Below are positions 16,668 to 24,917 of a stretch of 64,000 bases of DNA, piece after piece. Source of the stretch: Berkiella sp964594635 (lineage in GTDB: Bacteria; Pseudomonadota; Gammaproteobacteria; Berkiellales; Berkiellaceae); contig CAZQMV010000001.1 in the NCBI GenBank assembly GCA_964594635.1, positions 372,001-436,000 of the forward strand. Direction: 5' to 3'. A program made the position numbers and the translations under genes. Position 1 is the stretch's first letter, and each line of letters opens with the position of its first letter. The notes under the pieces were generated by a model, which saw only the letters and a list, made by a program, of their open reading frames with translations, was not told the DNA's origin and ran no database searches.

Positions 16668-17554
16668 ATAAAGGTCCCTTCAGAAGTAATGGCTTATTGG
16701 ATATCATCTTAAATGGACTTAAATTAACAGGTGATTTAGATGACACCAATTTAGGTGCTCTCTCTCTTGTGTCGAAACTATACAATACGCGACTCAAAAA
16801 GGACTTTATCCGAGAACAAACATTCTCCGACGAAGATAAACAAGTTCTGGGGATATCAGCTAAAGAGTTGCTACAAATCAAGCAAGTCGTTTCAGAATTA
16901 GGTTGTGAACTACCTGCCTCACAACCAAGAGACTCTCAAGAGTGGGAATACTATACATCTGTTCCAAAAGACATTAAAAAAAGTCTGATTGCACTTTACC
17001 CTATTGTCGGCCCGAATTTATTAGACTATGTTCGTGTATTAGCCCCATATACAGATCAAATACGATCTTTGATGTACTGGTTAAATGCTTTGCAAGAACT
17101 CTATCAAAGCGGTAATGAAGAAGCCGATCTGTTTCATGGTTTATTCTTGAACAATCACAATTTTGCCAAACGAGCTTATGATTTAGCCCTGCGTACCGAA
17201 ATCAATTTTAGTACCAATGTCCTTGGCGCTTTAGCAGATTGTCGTTTTAGTTCCTTAACGATGAATTCTTTGGAACTCACGAAACTCTTTACAGAATTAG
17301 GCGACTTTTATCACACACTGCAAACCAGCAAAAAGCAACAATATGGCCGCGCCTTTGAAGAAGTCAGCTTTTTCATCGAAACCGATGAGATCAAAACCTT
17401 TATCAAAGAAAAATATATTCCTAAGACGTTGTTATGGCGCTCTAAGAAAACGGAATTAACGACGACACCTGCTAGCAGCCTAAGTTTGCCACTACCTGTT
17501 GAGAATGACCTTCCTAGCCAAGACAGTAGCAAATGCAGTAGTCCGCTACTATAA
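16664..17554 (+). CDS. Unknown protein with F-box-like N-terminus (candidate effector)
   Basis: A 296-residue protein with no signal peptide or membrane segment. Residues about 10-48 (LLDIILNGL, then DLDDTNLGALSLVSKLYNTR) resemble a eukaryotic F-box, whose hallmark is a leucine-rich start followed by LSLVSKxW-like helix. The rest is mostly helical and unrecognised, and the last 35 residues are Ser/Pro/Thr-rich. F-box proteins dock substrates to SCF ubiquitin ligases in eukaryotic hosts, and Legionella secretes several. The resemblance is moderate. The gene is translationally coupled to rmuC (four-base overlap) and its 3' end overlaps the convergent EamA gene by six bases. Confidence 0.6.
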   Translation: MNKGPFRSNGLLDIILNGLKLTGDLDDTNLGALSLVSKLYNTRLKKDFIREQTFSDEDKQVLGISAKELLQIKQVVSELGCELPASQPRDSQEWEYYTSVPKDIKKSLIALYPIVGPNLLDYVRVLAPYTDQIRSLMYWLNALQELYQSGNEEADLFHGLFLNNHNFAKRAYDLALRTEINFSTNVLGALADCRFSSLTMNSLELTKLFTELGDFYHTLQTSKKQQYGRAFEEVSFFIETDEIKTFIKEKYIPKTLLWRSKKTELTTTPASSLSLPLPVENDLPSQDSSKCSSPLL

Positions 17555-18466
17555 CTTGCGACGCCTACTCGTAAGAGAAAAGCCAGCGAAGGCCAGAATG
17601 AGCCAGAAGGCCCAGGGTGCGGGTAATTCCATAAAGGCAAGATAGCCGATGGCAGCATTCATCATAAATTGACAAATATCAAATGGTGCCAAAAAGCTCA
17701 CTTCAGCGTGCACCAATGCATTACTGACGCAGTAAATGGCAAGTGCTGTTAACAGCCCCGCTAAACACAACCATGGCCAGTGAACAACCAATGGCAATAC
17801 CCACTGCGTTATGGCTGGGATCAATGACACCGGCACAATAAATATAAATAAATAGCTTGTTAGTGATTCTGCGGTTTCACCGAGTTGCGCGAGCTTTCTG
17901 GTTGCCAATTTAGCCATCGCAAAAAAACTGGCCGACATCACTAAACACAATAAGCCCATCGTATTAGACTGATTATTCAATAACGCAGAGCCAGGCTTGA
18001 CCAGTAAACAAGCACCACTTAACGAAAGTGCAATGATCACCCCTCTTTTCCAGCCAAAGCGCTCATTTAAAAACCATCTTGCCCCCAAGACACCCAGCAC
18101 AGGCCCTATCACACTTAAGGCCACAGCTTGTGCAAGTGGTATATACCGCAAGGTGTAGTACCAAGAAATAATTGCAATGGCAGAAGCCCCCACTCGAAAC
18201 AAATGGAGCGGTAAATGGTTAGGGATCAAAGCCACTTTGACTCGCCCGACTATCCAAGGCAATAACAGCATCAAAGCAAAAAGATCTTGCCAAAAAACGA
18301 TCACCGGTACCGGTAAAGGCGTTTCAAGTTGCGTGCTGGCCCCACCACTCAAATAACGAGAGATGGCGTTTAATCCGGCATAACAGGCAAACCCTGCGAT
18401 TTTCCAGGAAGCCCCATACCATTGTTTTTGCTCTGTTGTTTTCATGCTGGGATTATACGAAGGCAA
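17549..18466 (-). CDS. EamA/DMT superfamily transporter
   Basis: A 305-residue inner-membrane protein with about ten hydrophobic segments in two halves, each an EamA domain of the drug/metabolite transporter superfamily. Conserved marks include YYTLRYIPLAQAVALSVIGPVLGVL at the end of the first half and the PWAFWLILAFAGF helix at the end of the second. Members export amino acids, nucleosides or other metabolites. The substrate cannot be told. The first ATG gives a 20-residue cytosolic lead; a start at MKTTEQKQ (18445) is also possible. Confidence 0.85.
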   Translation of the reverse strand: MPSYNPSMKTTEQKQWYGASWKIAGFACYAGLNAISRYLSGGASTQLETPLPVPVIVFWQDLFALMLLLPWIVGRVKVALIPNHLPLHLFRVGASAIAIISWYYTLRYIPLAQAVALSVIGPVLGVLGARWFLNERFGWKRGVIIALSLSGACLLVKPGSALLNNQSNTMGLLCLVMSASFFAMAKLATRKLAQLGETAESLTSYLFIFIVPVSLIPAITQWVLPLVVHWPWLCLAGLLTALAIYCVSNALVHAEVSFLAPFDICQFMMNAAIGYLAFMELPAPWAFWLILAFAGFSLTSRRRKL

Positions 18467-18585
18467 GCTGCTTAAAGATAGCCTTAGTTGATGGACTGAA
18501 CTAATTTATAGCAATGTATTCGACACCCTCTAAAAGCCTCAACTACACTTAATCTAGCCAGTATTCTAAAAGGATTGAGAGCACT

Positions 18586-19572
18586 ATGTTTCGTAAGTTA
18601 ACCCATCGTGTCATAAAATGGTTGACGGATGAAAAAAAGAACGTTGATGTCCCTTTATGTGACTTTGAACGGATCCGTTATGAATTACGCCCATGCGATG
18701 TCCTGTTGATTGAAGGACGCAGCCGGATCTCGGATGTGATCAAGCAAATCACGCAAAGCTCTTGGTCGCACTCCTGTATTTATATTGGCCGTCTACACGA
18801 CATTGATAATACTGCATTGCGCAAAAAACTGGAGCGACACTTTAATGGCGATCCAAATGTGCAATTGGTGATTGAAGGCTATTTAGGTCGAGGTACGATT
18901 GTTAGCCCCTTAGAGAATTACAAAGGCGATCATATTCGCATCTGTCGTCCCCGAGGCTTAACGAGACAAGATGCTCAGCAAGTTTCAGCCTTCGCCATCC
19001 ATAAATTAGGCACCGATTATGATGTCAGGCAAATCATCGATTTAGCGCGCTTTTTGGTACCCTGGTCGATATTACCTCGTCGTTGGAGATCCAGTTTGTT
19101 TGTTCACCATGCAGGTAACTCTACCAAAACCGTTTGCTCAACCATGATAGCAGAGGCTTTTGCCAGCATTGATTTTCCGATTTTACCCGTGATTAAACAA
19201 CATAAAGAAAGCGGTGTAGAGCTTTATGCACGCAACCCTCGACTGTTTACGCCACGCGATTTTGATTATTCGCCCTATTTTGAAATTATTAAATATCCCT
19301 TTATTTCCTTTTTAGAAAACTCCTATCGTAATCTTCCTTGGAATCGAGAAGGCTTAATGAGCAATGATGGTGTCAATATTATTGATCCACGAAGCGAACC
19401 CGTCTCAGCGAAAAAGAAATCGAAAATGGTAAAAACAAATATTCAAGAAAAAAATACGGAAGTAACATCCGAGCTTTTAGGAAGTGAGCAAACAATTTTA
19501 ATTGAAGCAGCGAAAAAAAGGGGTTCTAAAAATGGGCTATTTAGCATAATATTGCATCGCTTTACTTCATGA
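18586..19572 (+). CDS. YiiX/YebB-like permuted NlpC/P60 cysteine hydrolase
   Basis: A 328-residue protein. Residues 36-190 match the permuted papain fold of the YiiX/YebB group: CDVLLIEGRSRISDVIKQIT, then the histidine in SSWSHSCIYIG (His62), an acidic residue in LVIEGYLG, and the nucleophile helix KTVCSTMIAEAF (Cys184). The family is thought to act on lipids or acyl/amide substrates at membranes. The C-terminal 70 residues are Lys/Ser-rich. There is no signal peptide. The gene starts an operon with an alpha/beta hydrolase (four-base overlap), YchJ and SerB-SerA. Confidence 0.82.
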   Translation: MFRKLTHRVIKWLTDEKKNVDVPLCDFERIRYELRPCDVLLIEGRSRISDVIKQITQSSWSHSCIYIGRLHDIDNTALRKKLERHFNGDPNVQLVIEGYLGRGTIVSPLENYKGDHIRICRPRGLTRQDAQQVSAFAIHKLGTDYDVRQIIDLARFLVPWSILPRRWRSSLFVHHAGNSTKTVCSTMIAEAFASIDFPILPVIKQHKESGVELYARNPRLFTPRDFDYSPYFEIIKYPFISFLENSYRNLPWNREGLMSNDGVNIIDPRSEPVSAKKKSKMVKTNIQEKNTEVTSELLGSEQTILIEAAKKRGSKNGLFSIILHRFTS

Positions 19573-20354
19573 ATCACTTATTTAGTCCCTTACTACAAAT
19601 TGTTTTTTTTATTTATGTGCTATTAGCATTGAGCTTTTGGTTACTTGCCGATAATGTGCTTTTTCAACCTCCAAAGCATCCCAATTCTCTTTACATGGCC
19701 ATTGATATTCCTTTAGCCAACCAGCAAACCCTTTCAGCCGTCTACTTACCCAACCCTAAAGCGCGCTATACCATCCTGTTTAGCCACGGTAACGCAGAAG
19801 ATCTGTTCTTCGTTTACCCCTTTTTACAATTATTGGAACAACATGGTTTTGCGGTGTTTGCCTATGATTATCCAGGATATGGTAAAACACCTGGTAAACC
19901 AACCGAAGCCAATACCTATCAAGCTATCAACGCGGCTTTCGACTATTTAACCTCTCAATTAAATGTGCCACCTTCAAAAATTATCGTCTTTGGCCGCTCA
20001 GTTGGGGCAGGCCCGAGCATTGAGCTTGCGAGGAATAAGCGTATTGGCGGTCTTATTCTCGAAAGTCCTTTTGTCTCTGCTTTTAGGGTCTATACCAAAT
20101 GGCCTGTGTTTCCATTCGATCGCTATCGCAATCTAAGCAAAATACCCGATGTTAGGGCACCAATCTTGCTGATCCATGGCACCCATGATAGTGTTATTCC
20201 TTTATGGCATGGTCAAAAAATCTTTGATGCGATAAAATCACCTAAACAAGCTTATTGGGTAGAAAGTGCCTCTCATAACAACGTCCAAGCCGTTGCAAAA
20301 GAACACTACTTTCAGACAATACAGCAGTTTGCAGAAAGTCTACACAAGGATTAA
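19569..20354 (+). CDS. Alpha/beta hydrolase, Bem46/ABHD13-like
   Basis: A 261-residue hydrolase anchored by an N-terminal hydrophobic helix (residues 8-28). The oxyanion region is LFSHGNAEDL, the nucleophile elbow is FGRSVGAGPS, the acid is in HGTHDSVIP and the histidine is in ESASHNNVQ. This order matches the membrane-tethered Bem46/ABHD13 serine hydrolases. The substrate is unknown; lipid or peptide esters are typical for the group. It overlaps the upstream YiiX-like gene by four bases. Confidence 0.88.
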   Translation: MNHLFSPLLQIVFFIYVLLALSFWLLADNVLFQPPKHPNSLYMAIDIPLANQQTLSAVYLPNPKARYTILFSHGNAEDLFFVYPFLQLLEQHGFAVFAYDYPGYGKTPGKPTEANTYQAINAAFDYLTSQLNVPPSKIIVFGRSVGAGPSIELARNKRIGGLILESPFVSAFRVYTKWPVFPFDRYRNLSKIPDVRAPILLIHGTHDSVIPLWHGQKIFDAIKSPKQAYWVESASHNNVQAVAKEHYFQTIQQFAESLHKD

Positions 20355-20363
20355 TGAAGTCTC

Positions 20364-20783
20364 ATGTTCGATTGTCCCTGCGGTAATCAAAAACCCTATG
20401 CTGAGTGTTGTGGTTTATATATTGAAAGCGATAATGCTGCGCCCACGCCGGCTGCCTTAATGCGTTCACGTTACTCGGCATATAGCCAAGCGAATGTCGA
20501 TTATATTGCTAAAACCATGCAAGGCGAGGCAGCTTTTGGTTTCGATAAAGCAGCCAGCAAACAATGGGCTGAACAGGTTACCTGGTTGGGTTTAACCGTC
20601 ACATCTGAAAAAATGAAATCGCCTAAAATAGGTTTTGTGATTTTTGAAGCCAAATATTCTGAAAAAGGCCAAGTTCGTGTGATCCGTGAAAAAAGCGAAT
20701 TTCATTTGATTAACAATCGCTGGTATTACGTTGCGGGGAAAACATTAAATCCCCACCAAGGAATAACGAAGCATGACAGATAA
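20364..20783 (+). CDS. ychJ: YchJ family SEC-C motif protein
   Basis: A 139-residue protein. The N-terminal SEC-C zinc motif is seen as CPCGNQKPYAECC, followed by the YchJ block ALMRSRYSAYSQANVDYI and an NTF2-like domain. The family is widespread and poorly understood; the zinc motif suggests protein or ribosome binding. The end overlaps the downstream serB-serA fusion by 11 bases, indicating coupled translation. Confidence 0.9.
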   Translation: MFDCPCGNQKPYAECCGLYIESDNAAPTPAALMRSRYSAYSQANVDYIAKTMQGEAAFGFDKAASKQWAEQVTWLGLTVTSEKMKSPKIGFVIFEAKYSEKGQVRVIREKSEFHLINNRWYYVAGKTLNPHQGITKHDR

Positions 20784-22656
20784 AACTTTTTTAATCGACT
20801 TTGATAGCACCTTTATTCAAGTAGAATCGCTTGAAATACTAGCCGACATTGCCTTGCATAATCTGCCCGATAAAAACGAGCGCTTACAAGCCATTCGCAC
20901 CATCACCGACCAAGCCATGATAGGTCGCTATTCCTATCAGGAAAGTTTAGTCGAGCGCATGAAATTATTAGATCTCATGCCGCATCATTTAACAGAAGCC
21001 ATTCTGCTATTAAATCAAAAAATCACACCTTCCATTTTAAGGAATCGTGAGTTTTTTCAAAAAAACGCTGCCAATATTCACATTATCACTGGAGCTTTTA
21101 TTGAACTGGTTTGGCCCATCGTTAGCGCATTTGGTCTATTACGAGAAAATGTGCATGCCAATCGCTTAATCTACAACAGCGATGGCGATATTTTAGGTTA
21201 TGATGAAAACCACATTTTGGCTCAAGATCAAGGCAAAGTGAAACTCACCCAAAAATTAGCACTCACAGGTGATGTCATCATGATTGGTGATGGCTATAAC
21301 GACTATGAGGTAAAAGCCGCAGGACTTGCCAGCATGTTTGTGGCCTTTACTGAAAACATCACTCGCGATAGTGTCGTTGAAGCGGCAGATGCCGTGGTGA
21401 ATGAATTAGAAGGGTTATTTATTACTTGCAATTTGCCATTTACCCCTGCAAAGTTACAAAAAAAAGTGTTATTACTTGAAAATATTCATCCTTTTGTTGC
21501 GCAATATTTTACAGCGCAAGGCTTTGAAGTTGAATCGTTAATGGGCGCTTTAAATGAGAATGAGCTTAAAAGCAAACTTGAAAATGTTCATGTGCTCGGG
21601 ATCCGTTCAAAAACAGAAGTCACTGCCAAAGTGATTGAGGCCTGCCCACAATTAGAAGCCATTGGCGCCTTTTGTATAGGTACCAATCAAATTGATGTTA
21701 ACAAGGCAAGTAATCAAGGGATTGCGGTTTTTAATGCACCTTTTAGTAACACCCGCAGCGTTGTTGAACTCGCAATCGCAGAAATTATTTTACTGTCACG
21801 AAATGGCGCAGCCTTGAGTGCAAAACTCGCTAAAGGACAGTGGCATAAATCAAGTGCTGGCGCTCATGAAGTTCGCGGTAAAACCCTTGGGATCATGGGT
21901 TATGGCAATATTGGCTCACAACTTTCCATTATTGCTGAAGCGCTTGGCATGCATGTACTCTTTTACGATATTGCCGATAAATTACCGCTTGGCAATGCAA
22001 AGCGCTGTCATCATTTAGAAGATCTCTTAAGTGGTTCGGATGTGGTGACAGTACATGTGGATGGTCGAAAAGAAAACCTGCATTTAATTAATGAACAGTC
22101 TTTCGCCTTAATGAAAAAAGGCGTTATTTTCTTAAATTTAAGCCGTGATTTTGTGGTAGATTACGAAGCTCTGAACAAAGCAATGAAAGATGGCGTGGTC
22201 TTTGGTTGCGGCATTGATGTATTCCCTAATGAACCTCACAGCTCACAAAGCGCTTATCAAAATCCCCTGCAACAGTTTGAAAATGTGATATTAACGCCCC
22301 ATATCGGTGGTAGTACAGAAGAAGCACAGCAAGATATTGGCGAATATGTTTCTAAGAATCTTGGTAATTATGTGAAGGCCGGCAGTTCAACCGGCAGTGT
22401 GAATTTTCCACAATTATCACTCCCTTCTATGAATTATCCGACACGTTTGATCCATATTCATAAAAATGTGCCGGGGATCTTAGCTTCAATAAACCATTTA
22501 TTTGCCCAAAACGGTTGCAATATTGAAGGGCAATTCTTAAAAACCAATCAAGAAATTGGTTATGTGATCACCGATATTAATCAAACCTGTGATGAGAAGC
22601 TCATCCAACAAATGGCGGCAATACCTAACACTATTAGAGTTAGAGTTCTGGACTAA
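20773..22656 (+). CDS. SerB-SerA fusion: phosphoserine phosphatase / phosphoglycerate dehydrogenase
   Basis: A 627-residue bifunctional protein. Residues 1-215 are a HAD phosphatase of the SerB type: IDFDST with the nucleophile Asp9 and acid Asp11, ITGAF and GDGYNDYEV. Residues about 235-545 are a D-3-phosphoglycerate dehydrogenase: nucleotide motif GYGNIG (376-381), Arg458 in LSRDFV, Glu487 in FPNEP and His510 in TPHIGGST. Residues 556-627 are a C-terminal ACT domain that probably senses serine. It carries the first and third steps of serine synthesis; the middle enzyme SerC is not in the window. All key catalytic residues are kept in both halves. Such fusions occur in some other bacteria, for example Bacteroidetes, as far as I recall. 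Confidence 0.92.
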   Translation: MTDKTFLIDFDSTFIQVESLEILADIALHNLPDKNERLQAIRTITDQAMIGRYSYQESLVERMKLLDLMPHHLTEAILLLNQKITPSILRNREFFQKNAANIHIITGAFIELVWPIVSAFGLLRENVHANRLIYNSDGDILGYDENHILAQDQGKVKLTQKLALTGDVIMIGDGYNDYEVKAAGLASMFVAFTENITRDSVVEAADAVVNELEGLFITCNLPFTPAKLQKKVLLLENIHPFVAQYFTAQGFEVESLMGALNENELKSKLENVHVLGIRSKTEVTAKVIEACPQLEAIGAFCIGTNQIDVNKASNQGIAVFNAPFSNTRSVVELAIAEIILLSRNGAALSAKLAKGQWHKSSAGAHEVRGKTLGIMGYGNIGSQLSIIAEALGMHVLFYDIADKLPLGNAKRCHHLEDLLSGSDVVTVHVDGRKENLHLINEQSFALMKKGVIFLNLSRDFVVDYEALNKAMKDGVVFGCGIDVFPNEPHSSQSAYQNPLQQFENVILTPHIGGSTEEAQQDIGEYVSKNLGNYVKAGSSTGSVNFPQLSLPSMNYPTRLIHIHKNVPGILASINHLFAQNGCNIEGQFLKTNQEIGYVITDINQTCDEKLIQQMAAIPNTIRVRVLD

Positions 22657-22803
22657 TCCCAACTGTCAAACATCTTAGTCGTGCAACTCGTACAGTTCGT
22701 CGGAAAAATAAGCACACCAATCAGCGCGTTGTAGCCTCTTGTATTCTGGCATGGTACTTAATCGGCATTGAAAGATTTAGAGTCGATTAACTTTACAAGA
22801 GGC

Positions 22804-23598
22804 ATGATGAAAGACGGTCCTGCAAATCAAGATCCTGAATTCGTAAAAGTACTATTACTAGGTCTAGTAGGCGCTTTGGGTGCCATTACCTTAACAGCAG
22901 GTGTCAATGCAGCCTATTTTTTACTTGCCCTGAGTGCGACAGGTGCGGCAATCTACAATCTAAATAATCTACAAGAATGGTTTAACGCTCATCAAATGCT
23001 TTGGATAGGCGCAGCAGCAGGATTTTTCTTTGGTGGCGCCAGTTTTGGTCCTATTGGCATGGGATTTGGTGCCTGGCTTGGACATCTTGTTGAGGAACAA
23101 GTCAACAATACCGTAAAAGTCGTCAATCAGGTTACAGCCCCTGTCACCTATGCAAAGCAAACCACACAAACTATTTGGTCTAGTCTACAAGGCGGCTTTA
23201 ACCAAGCATATCAATTCGTTGCTGGAAAGGAAGAACCGCCCTCTACAAAAGCACCAGTTAAGGCGACACCGATAATCAGTGAAAGGCGTTTTCCTGCGGC
23301 TCCTTTAAAAGAACCAACCGAAGTAGCACCCGAAAAGTTGCCTCAAAAGAAGCCGGTATCTATTTTAAAAAAGCAAACAAAATCAAATTCAGAATCGAAT
23401 AATATCACGGCTAAAGGTTGGCATTTCTTGCAAACATTGACTGGCCTTTTCTCGCACCAATCCTCAAACACGCAGCAAGAACCCCTTGTTAAAAAAGCGC
23501 CCAAAACAGTCACCTGGCAAATAGAGACTAAAAAGAAAACGGCAACCCCACAAGAAAAAAAATCGAAAAGGTTTACGCCTGTACTCTCAATTATGTAA
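22804..23598 (+). CDS. Membrane protein with glycine-rich helices and basic tail, unknown
   Basis: About 264 residues from the ATG at 22804 (a second ATG follows at once; a TTG at 22768 would add 12 residues). AGAGG lies just upstream. Two or three hydrophobic segments at about 15-95 include a glycine-rich hairpin (GAAAGFFFGGASFGPIGMG), which may insert in membranes. The remaining 150 residues are Lys/Pro/Ser/Thr-rich and probably disordered. No family is recognised. It lies just upstream of the mitochondrial-carrier-like gene and could be a secreted protein of the same host-interaction block. Confidence 0.65.
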   Translation: MMKDGPANQDPEFVKVLLLGLVGALGAITLTAGVNAAYFLLALSATGAAIYNLNNLQEWFNAHQMLWIGAAAGFFFGGASFGPIGMGFGAWLGHLVEEQVNNTVKVVNQVTAPVTYAKQTTQTIWSSLQGGFNQAYQFVAGKEEPPSTKAPVKATPIISERRFPAAPLKEPTEVAPEKLPQKKPVSILKKQTKSNSESNNITAKGWHFLQTLTGLFSHQSSNTQQEPLVKKAPKTVTWQIETKKKTATPQEKKSKRFTPVLSIM

Positions 23599-23604
23599 TT
23601 CATT

Positions 23605-23635
23605 ATTGTCAGCTAATTGGAACTTAGCCGACAAT
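23605..23635 (+). terminator. Hairpin downstream of the 22804-23598 gene
   Basis: ATTGTCAGCTAA, seven bases, TTAGCCGACAAT: a 12-base stem with one mismatch, seven bases after the stop codon. No T-run follows, so it is a possible terminator or 3' stabilising hairpin only. Confidence 0.35.
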
Positions 23636-23702
23636 TGGCACTTGCCCTATAAAAAAACTTATGCTAGTTTCATTAGACCATTTATTTTAAGCGAAAAATC
23701 AT

Positions 23703-23837
23703 ATGCACTTATTCAGCAACAATAGCGTTTATAACACAGTCCCCGTGGCTGTGATTGCTATTATTGCTGCAATTATTGTGGTGTTTTTTATCACCTCCTC
23801 TTTTGGCCTATCGAGTAAACCATCTGCGCCTCGTTAG
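23703..23837 (+). CDS. Small single-pass membrane peptide, unknown
   Basis: A 44-residue frame starting MHLFSNNSVYNTVPVAV with one strong hydrophobic helix (about residues 13-31) and a short polar tail (SSKPSAPR). It has no strong ribosome binding site. Small single-span proteins of this size are often real but easily missed. It sits 79 bases before the carrier gene. Confidence 0.45.
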   Translation: MHLFSNNSVYNTVPVAVIAIIAAIIVVFFITSSFGLSSKPSAPR

Positions 23838-23915
23838 GCCAGATCGCTGCAGAACGTTTTCATAACACCATTTTTATACCAATATGAAATACAGCCGTAT
23901 TCTATAGGAGATATC

Positions 23916-24755
23916 ATGCTAAATTCTGAAATGAAATCTGAACCAACACCGCCACCTCAAAAGTCCTATTTCAGGACAATGCTTGATGCCACCATTGGCG
24001 GCGGCTTAGCAGGCGCAGCGGAAGTTGCGGTTGATCATCCATTTTGGACACTAAAAACACGTTACCAAAATGATAACATTCCAAAAAAGGAAAAATTCAC
24101 ACTCGATCCTCGAGTGCTATATCGTGGATTTATGCCTAATATTCTGTCAATGGCACCTATCACTGCCATACAGGTGAGCGTAACACAAGGATTTAAAGCG
24201 CTATTTCATTCACAGAGTACTCCTCCCTCTGATATGGAATCGTTATCCTACAGTGCAGCAGGAGGTGCTTTTTCTGCGCTGGTTGGCGGTCCAACAGAAC
24301 TTTTGATGGCACGTCAAACTCAAAATCGAGGTTTTTTTGGCACATTAAAGCACGTTGTTCAGGAACGCGGTTGGCGTGGTCTTTTACCAGGTATGGGGGG
24401 AACAGCAGCACGCGATGCAAAATTCACTGTCGGTTATGGCTATGCAGCGCCTCGTCTTAAAGAGACATTTACGGAATATATGCCAGAAAATACGGCTAGT
24501 GTTGCAGGGGGGCTTGCTGCAGGATTACCCGTGGCGGCTTTATCACAACCTTGGGATACCCTGAAAACTATGCAGCAAACAGGTCCAACTCCTGTCACAC
24601 CACTGTGGAAGCTGGCTAAAGATACGATTGTCAAAGAAGGCTTCAAAGCGCTTTATAAGGGAAGTGGCTGGAGAATGGGCCGTGTGACTTCTGCTGTGAT
24701 GATCATGGGCGAGGTGAATGATCGGGTGAATCAAATGTTAAAACCTAAGGTGTAG
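23916..24755 (+). CDS. Mitochondrial carrier (SLC25)-like protein
   Basis: A 279-residue protein with the three-fold repeat of the eukaryotic mitochondrial carrier family. Each of three repeats of about 90 residues begins with a helix ending in a P-x-[DE]-x-x-[KR]-like motif: HPFWTLKTR (42-49), GPTELLMAR (126-133) and QPWDTLKTM (212-219). Each repeat also has the matching ALYKG-type loop: LYRGFMPN, ERGWRGLLPGMGG and EGFKALYKGSGWRMGR. The first repeat lacks the acidic residue and the second the basic one at the usual site. Free-living bacteria lack this family. Legionella LncP, a Dot/Icm effector that sits in host mitochondria and carries nucleotides, is the precedent. A host-derived effector is the best inference. 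Confidence 0.88.
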   Translation: MLNSEMKSEPTPPPQKSYFRTMLDATIGGGLAGAAEVAVDHPFWTLKTRYQNDNIPKKEKFTLDPRVLYRGFMPNILSMAPITAIQVSVTQGFKALFHSQSTPPSDMESLSYSAAGGAFSALVGGPTELLMARQTQNRGFFGTLKHVVQERGWRGLLPGMGGTAARDAKFTVGYGYAAPRLKETFTEYMPENTASVAGGLAAGLPVAALSQPWDTLKTMQQTGPTPVTPLWKLAKDTIVKEGFKALYKGSGWRMGRVTSAVMIMGEVNDRVNQMLKPKV

Positions 24756-24764
24756 GTTAAAGGT

Positions 24765-24912
24765 AAATCTCCCTGCGAACTGCGTTCGCTGCCCCTCTTT
24801 ACAAAAGAGGGGTATCGTTCGCTACGCTCTCTTTGGAGCATTGCTTGATGAGCGCAGCGAATCATTAGCCCACTTTGTAAAGGGGGCGGCGAACGAAGTT
24901 CGCGGGGGATTT
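24765..24912. repeat. MITE-like repeat, AAATC family, copy 2
   Basis: A 148-bp element with imperfect terminal inverted repeats of about 24 bases: AAATCTCCCTGCGAAC at the left and, reversed, AAATCCCCCGCGAAC at the right. It shares the CCCTCTTTACAAAAGAGGG hairpin and the GATGAGCGCAGCGAATCATT block with 11599-11748. It lies between the convergent carrier gene and argS and stops five bases short of the argS stop codon. Confidence 0.87.
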
Positions 24913-24917
24913 GATAT

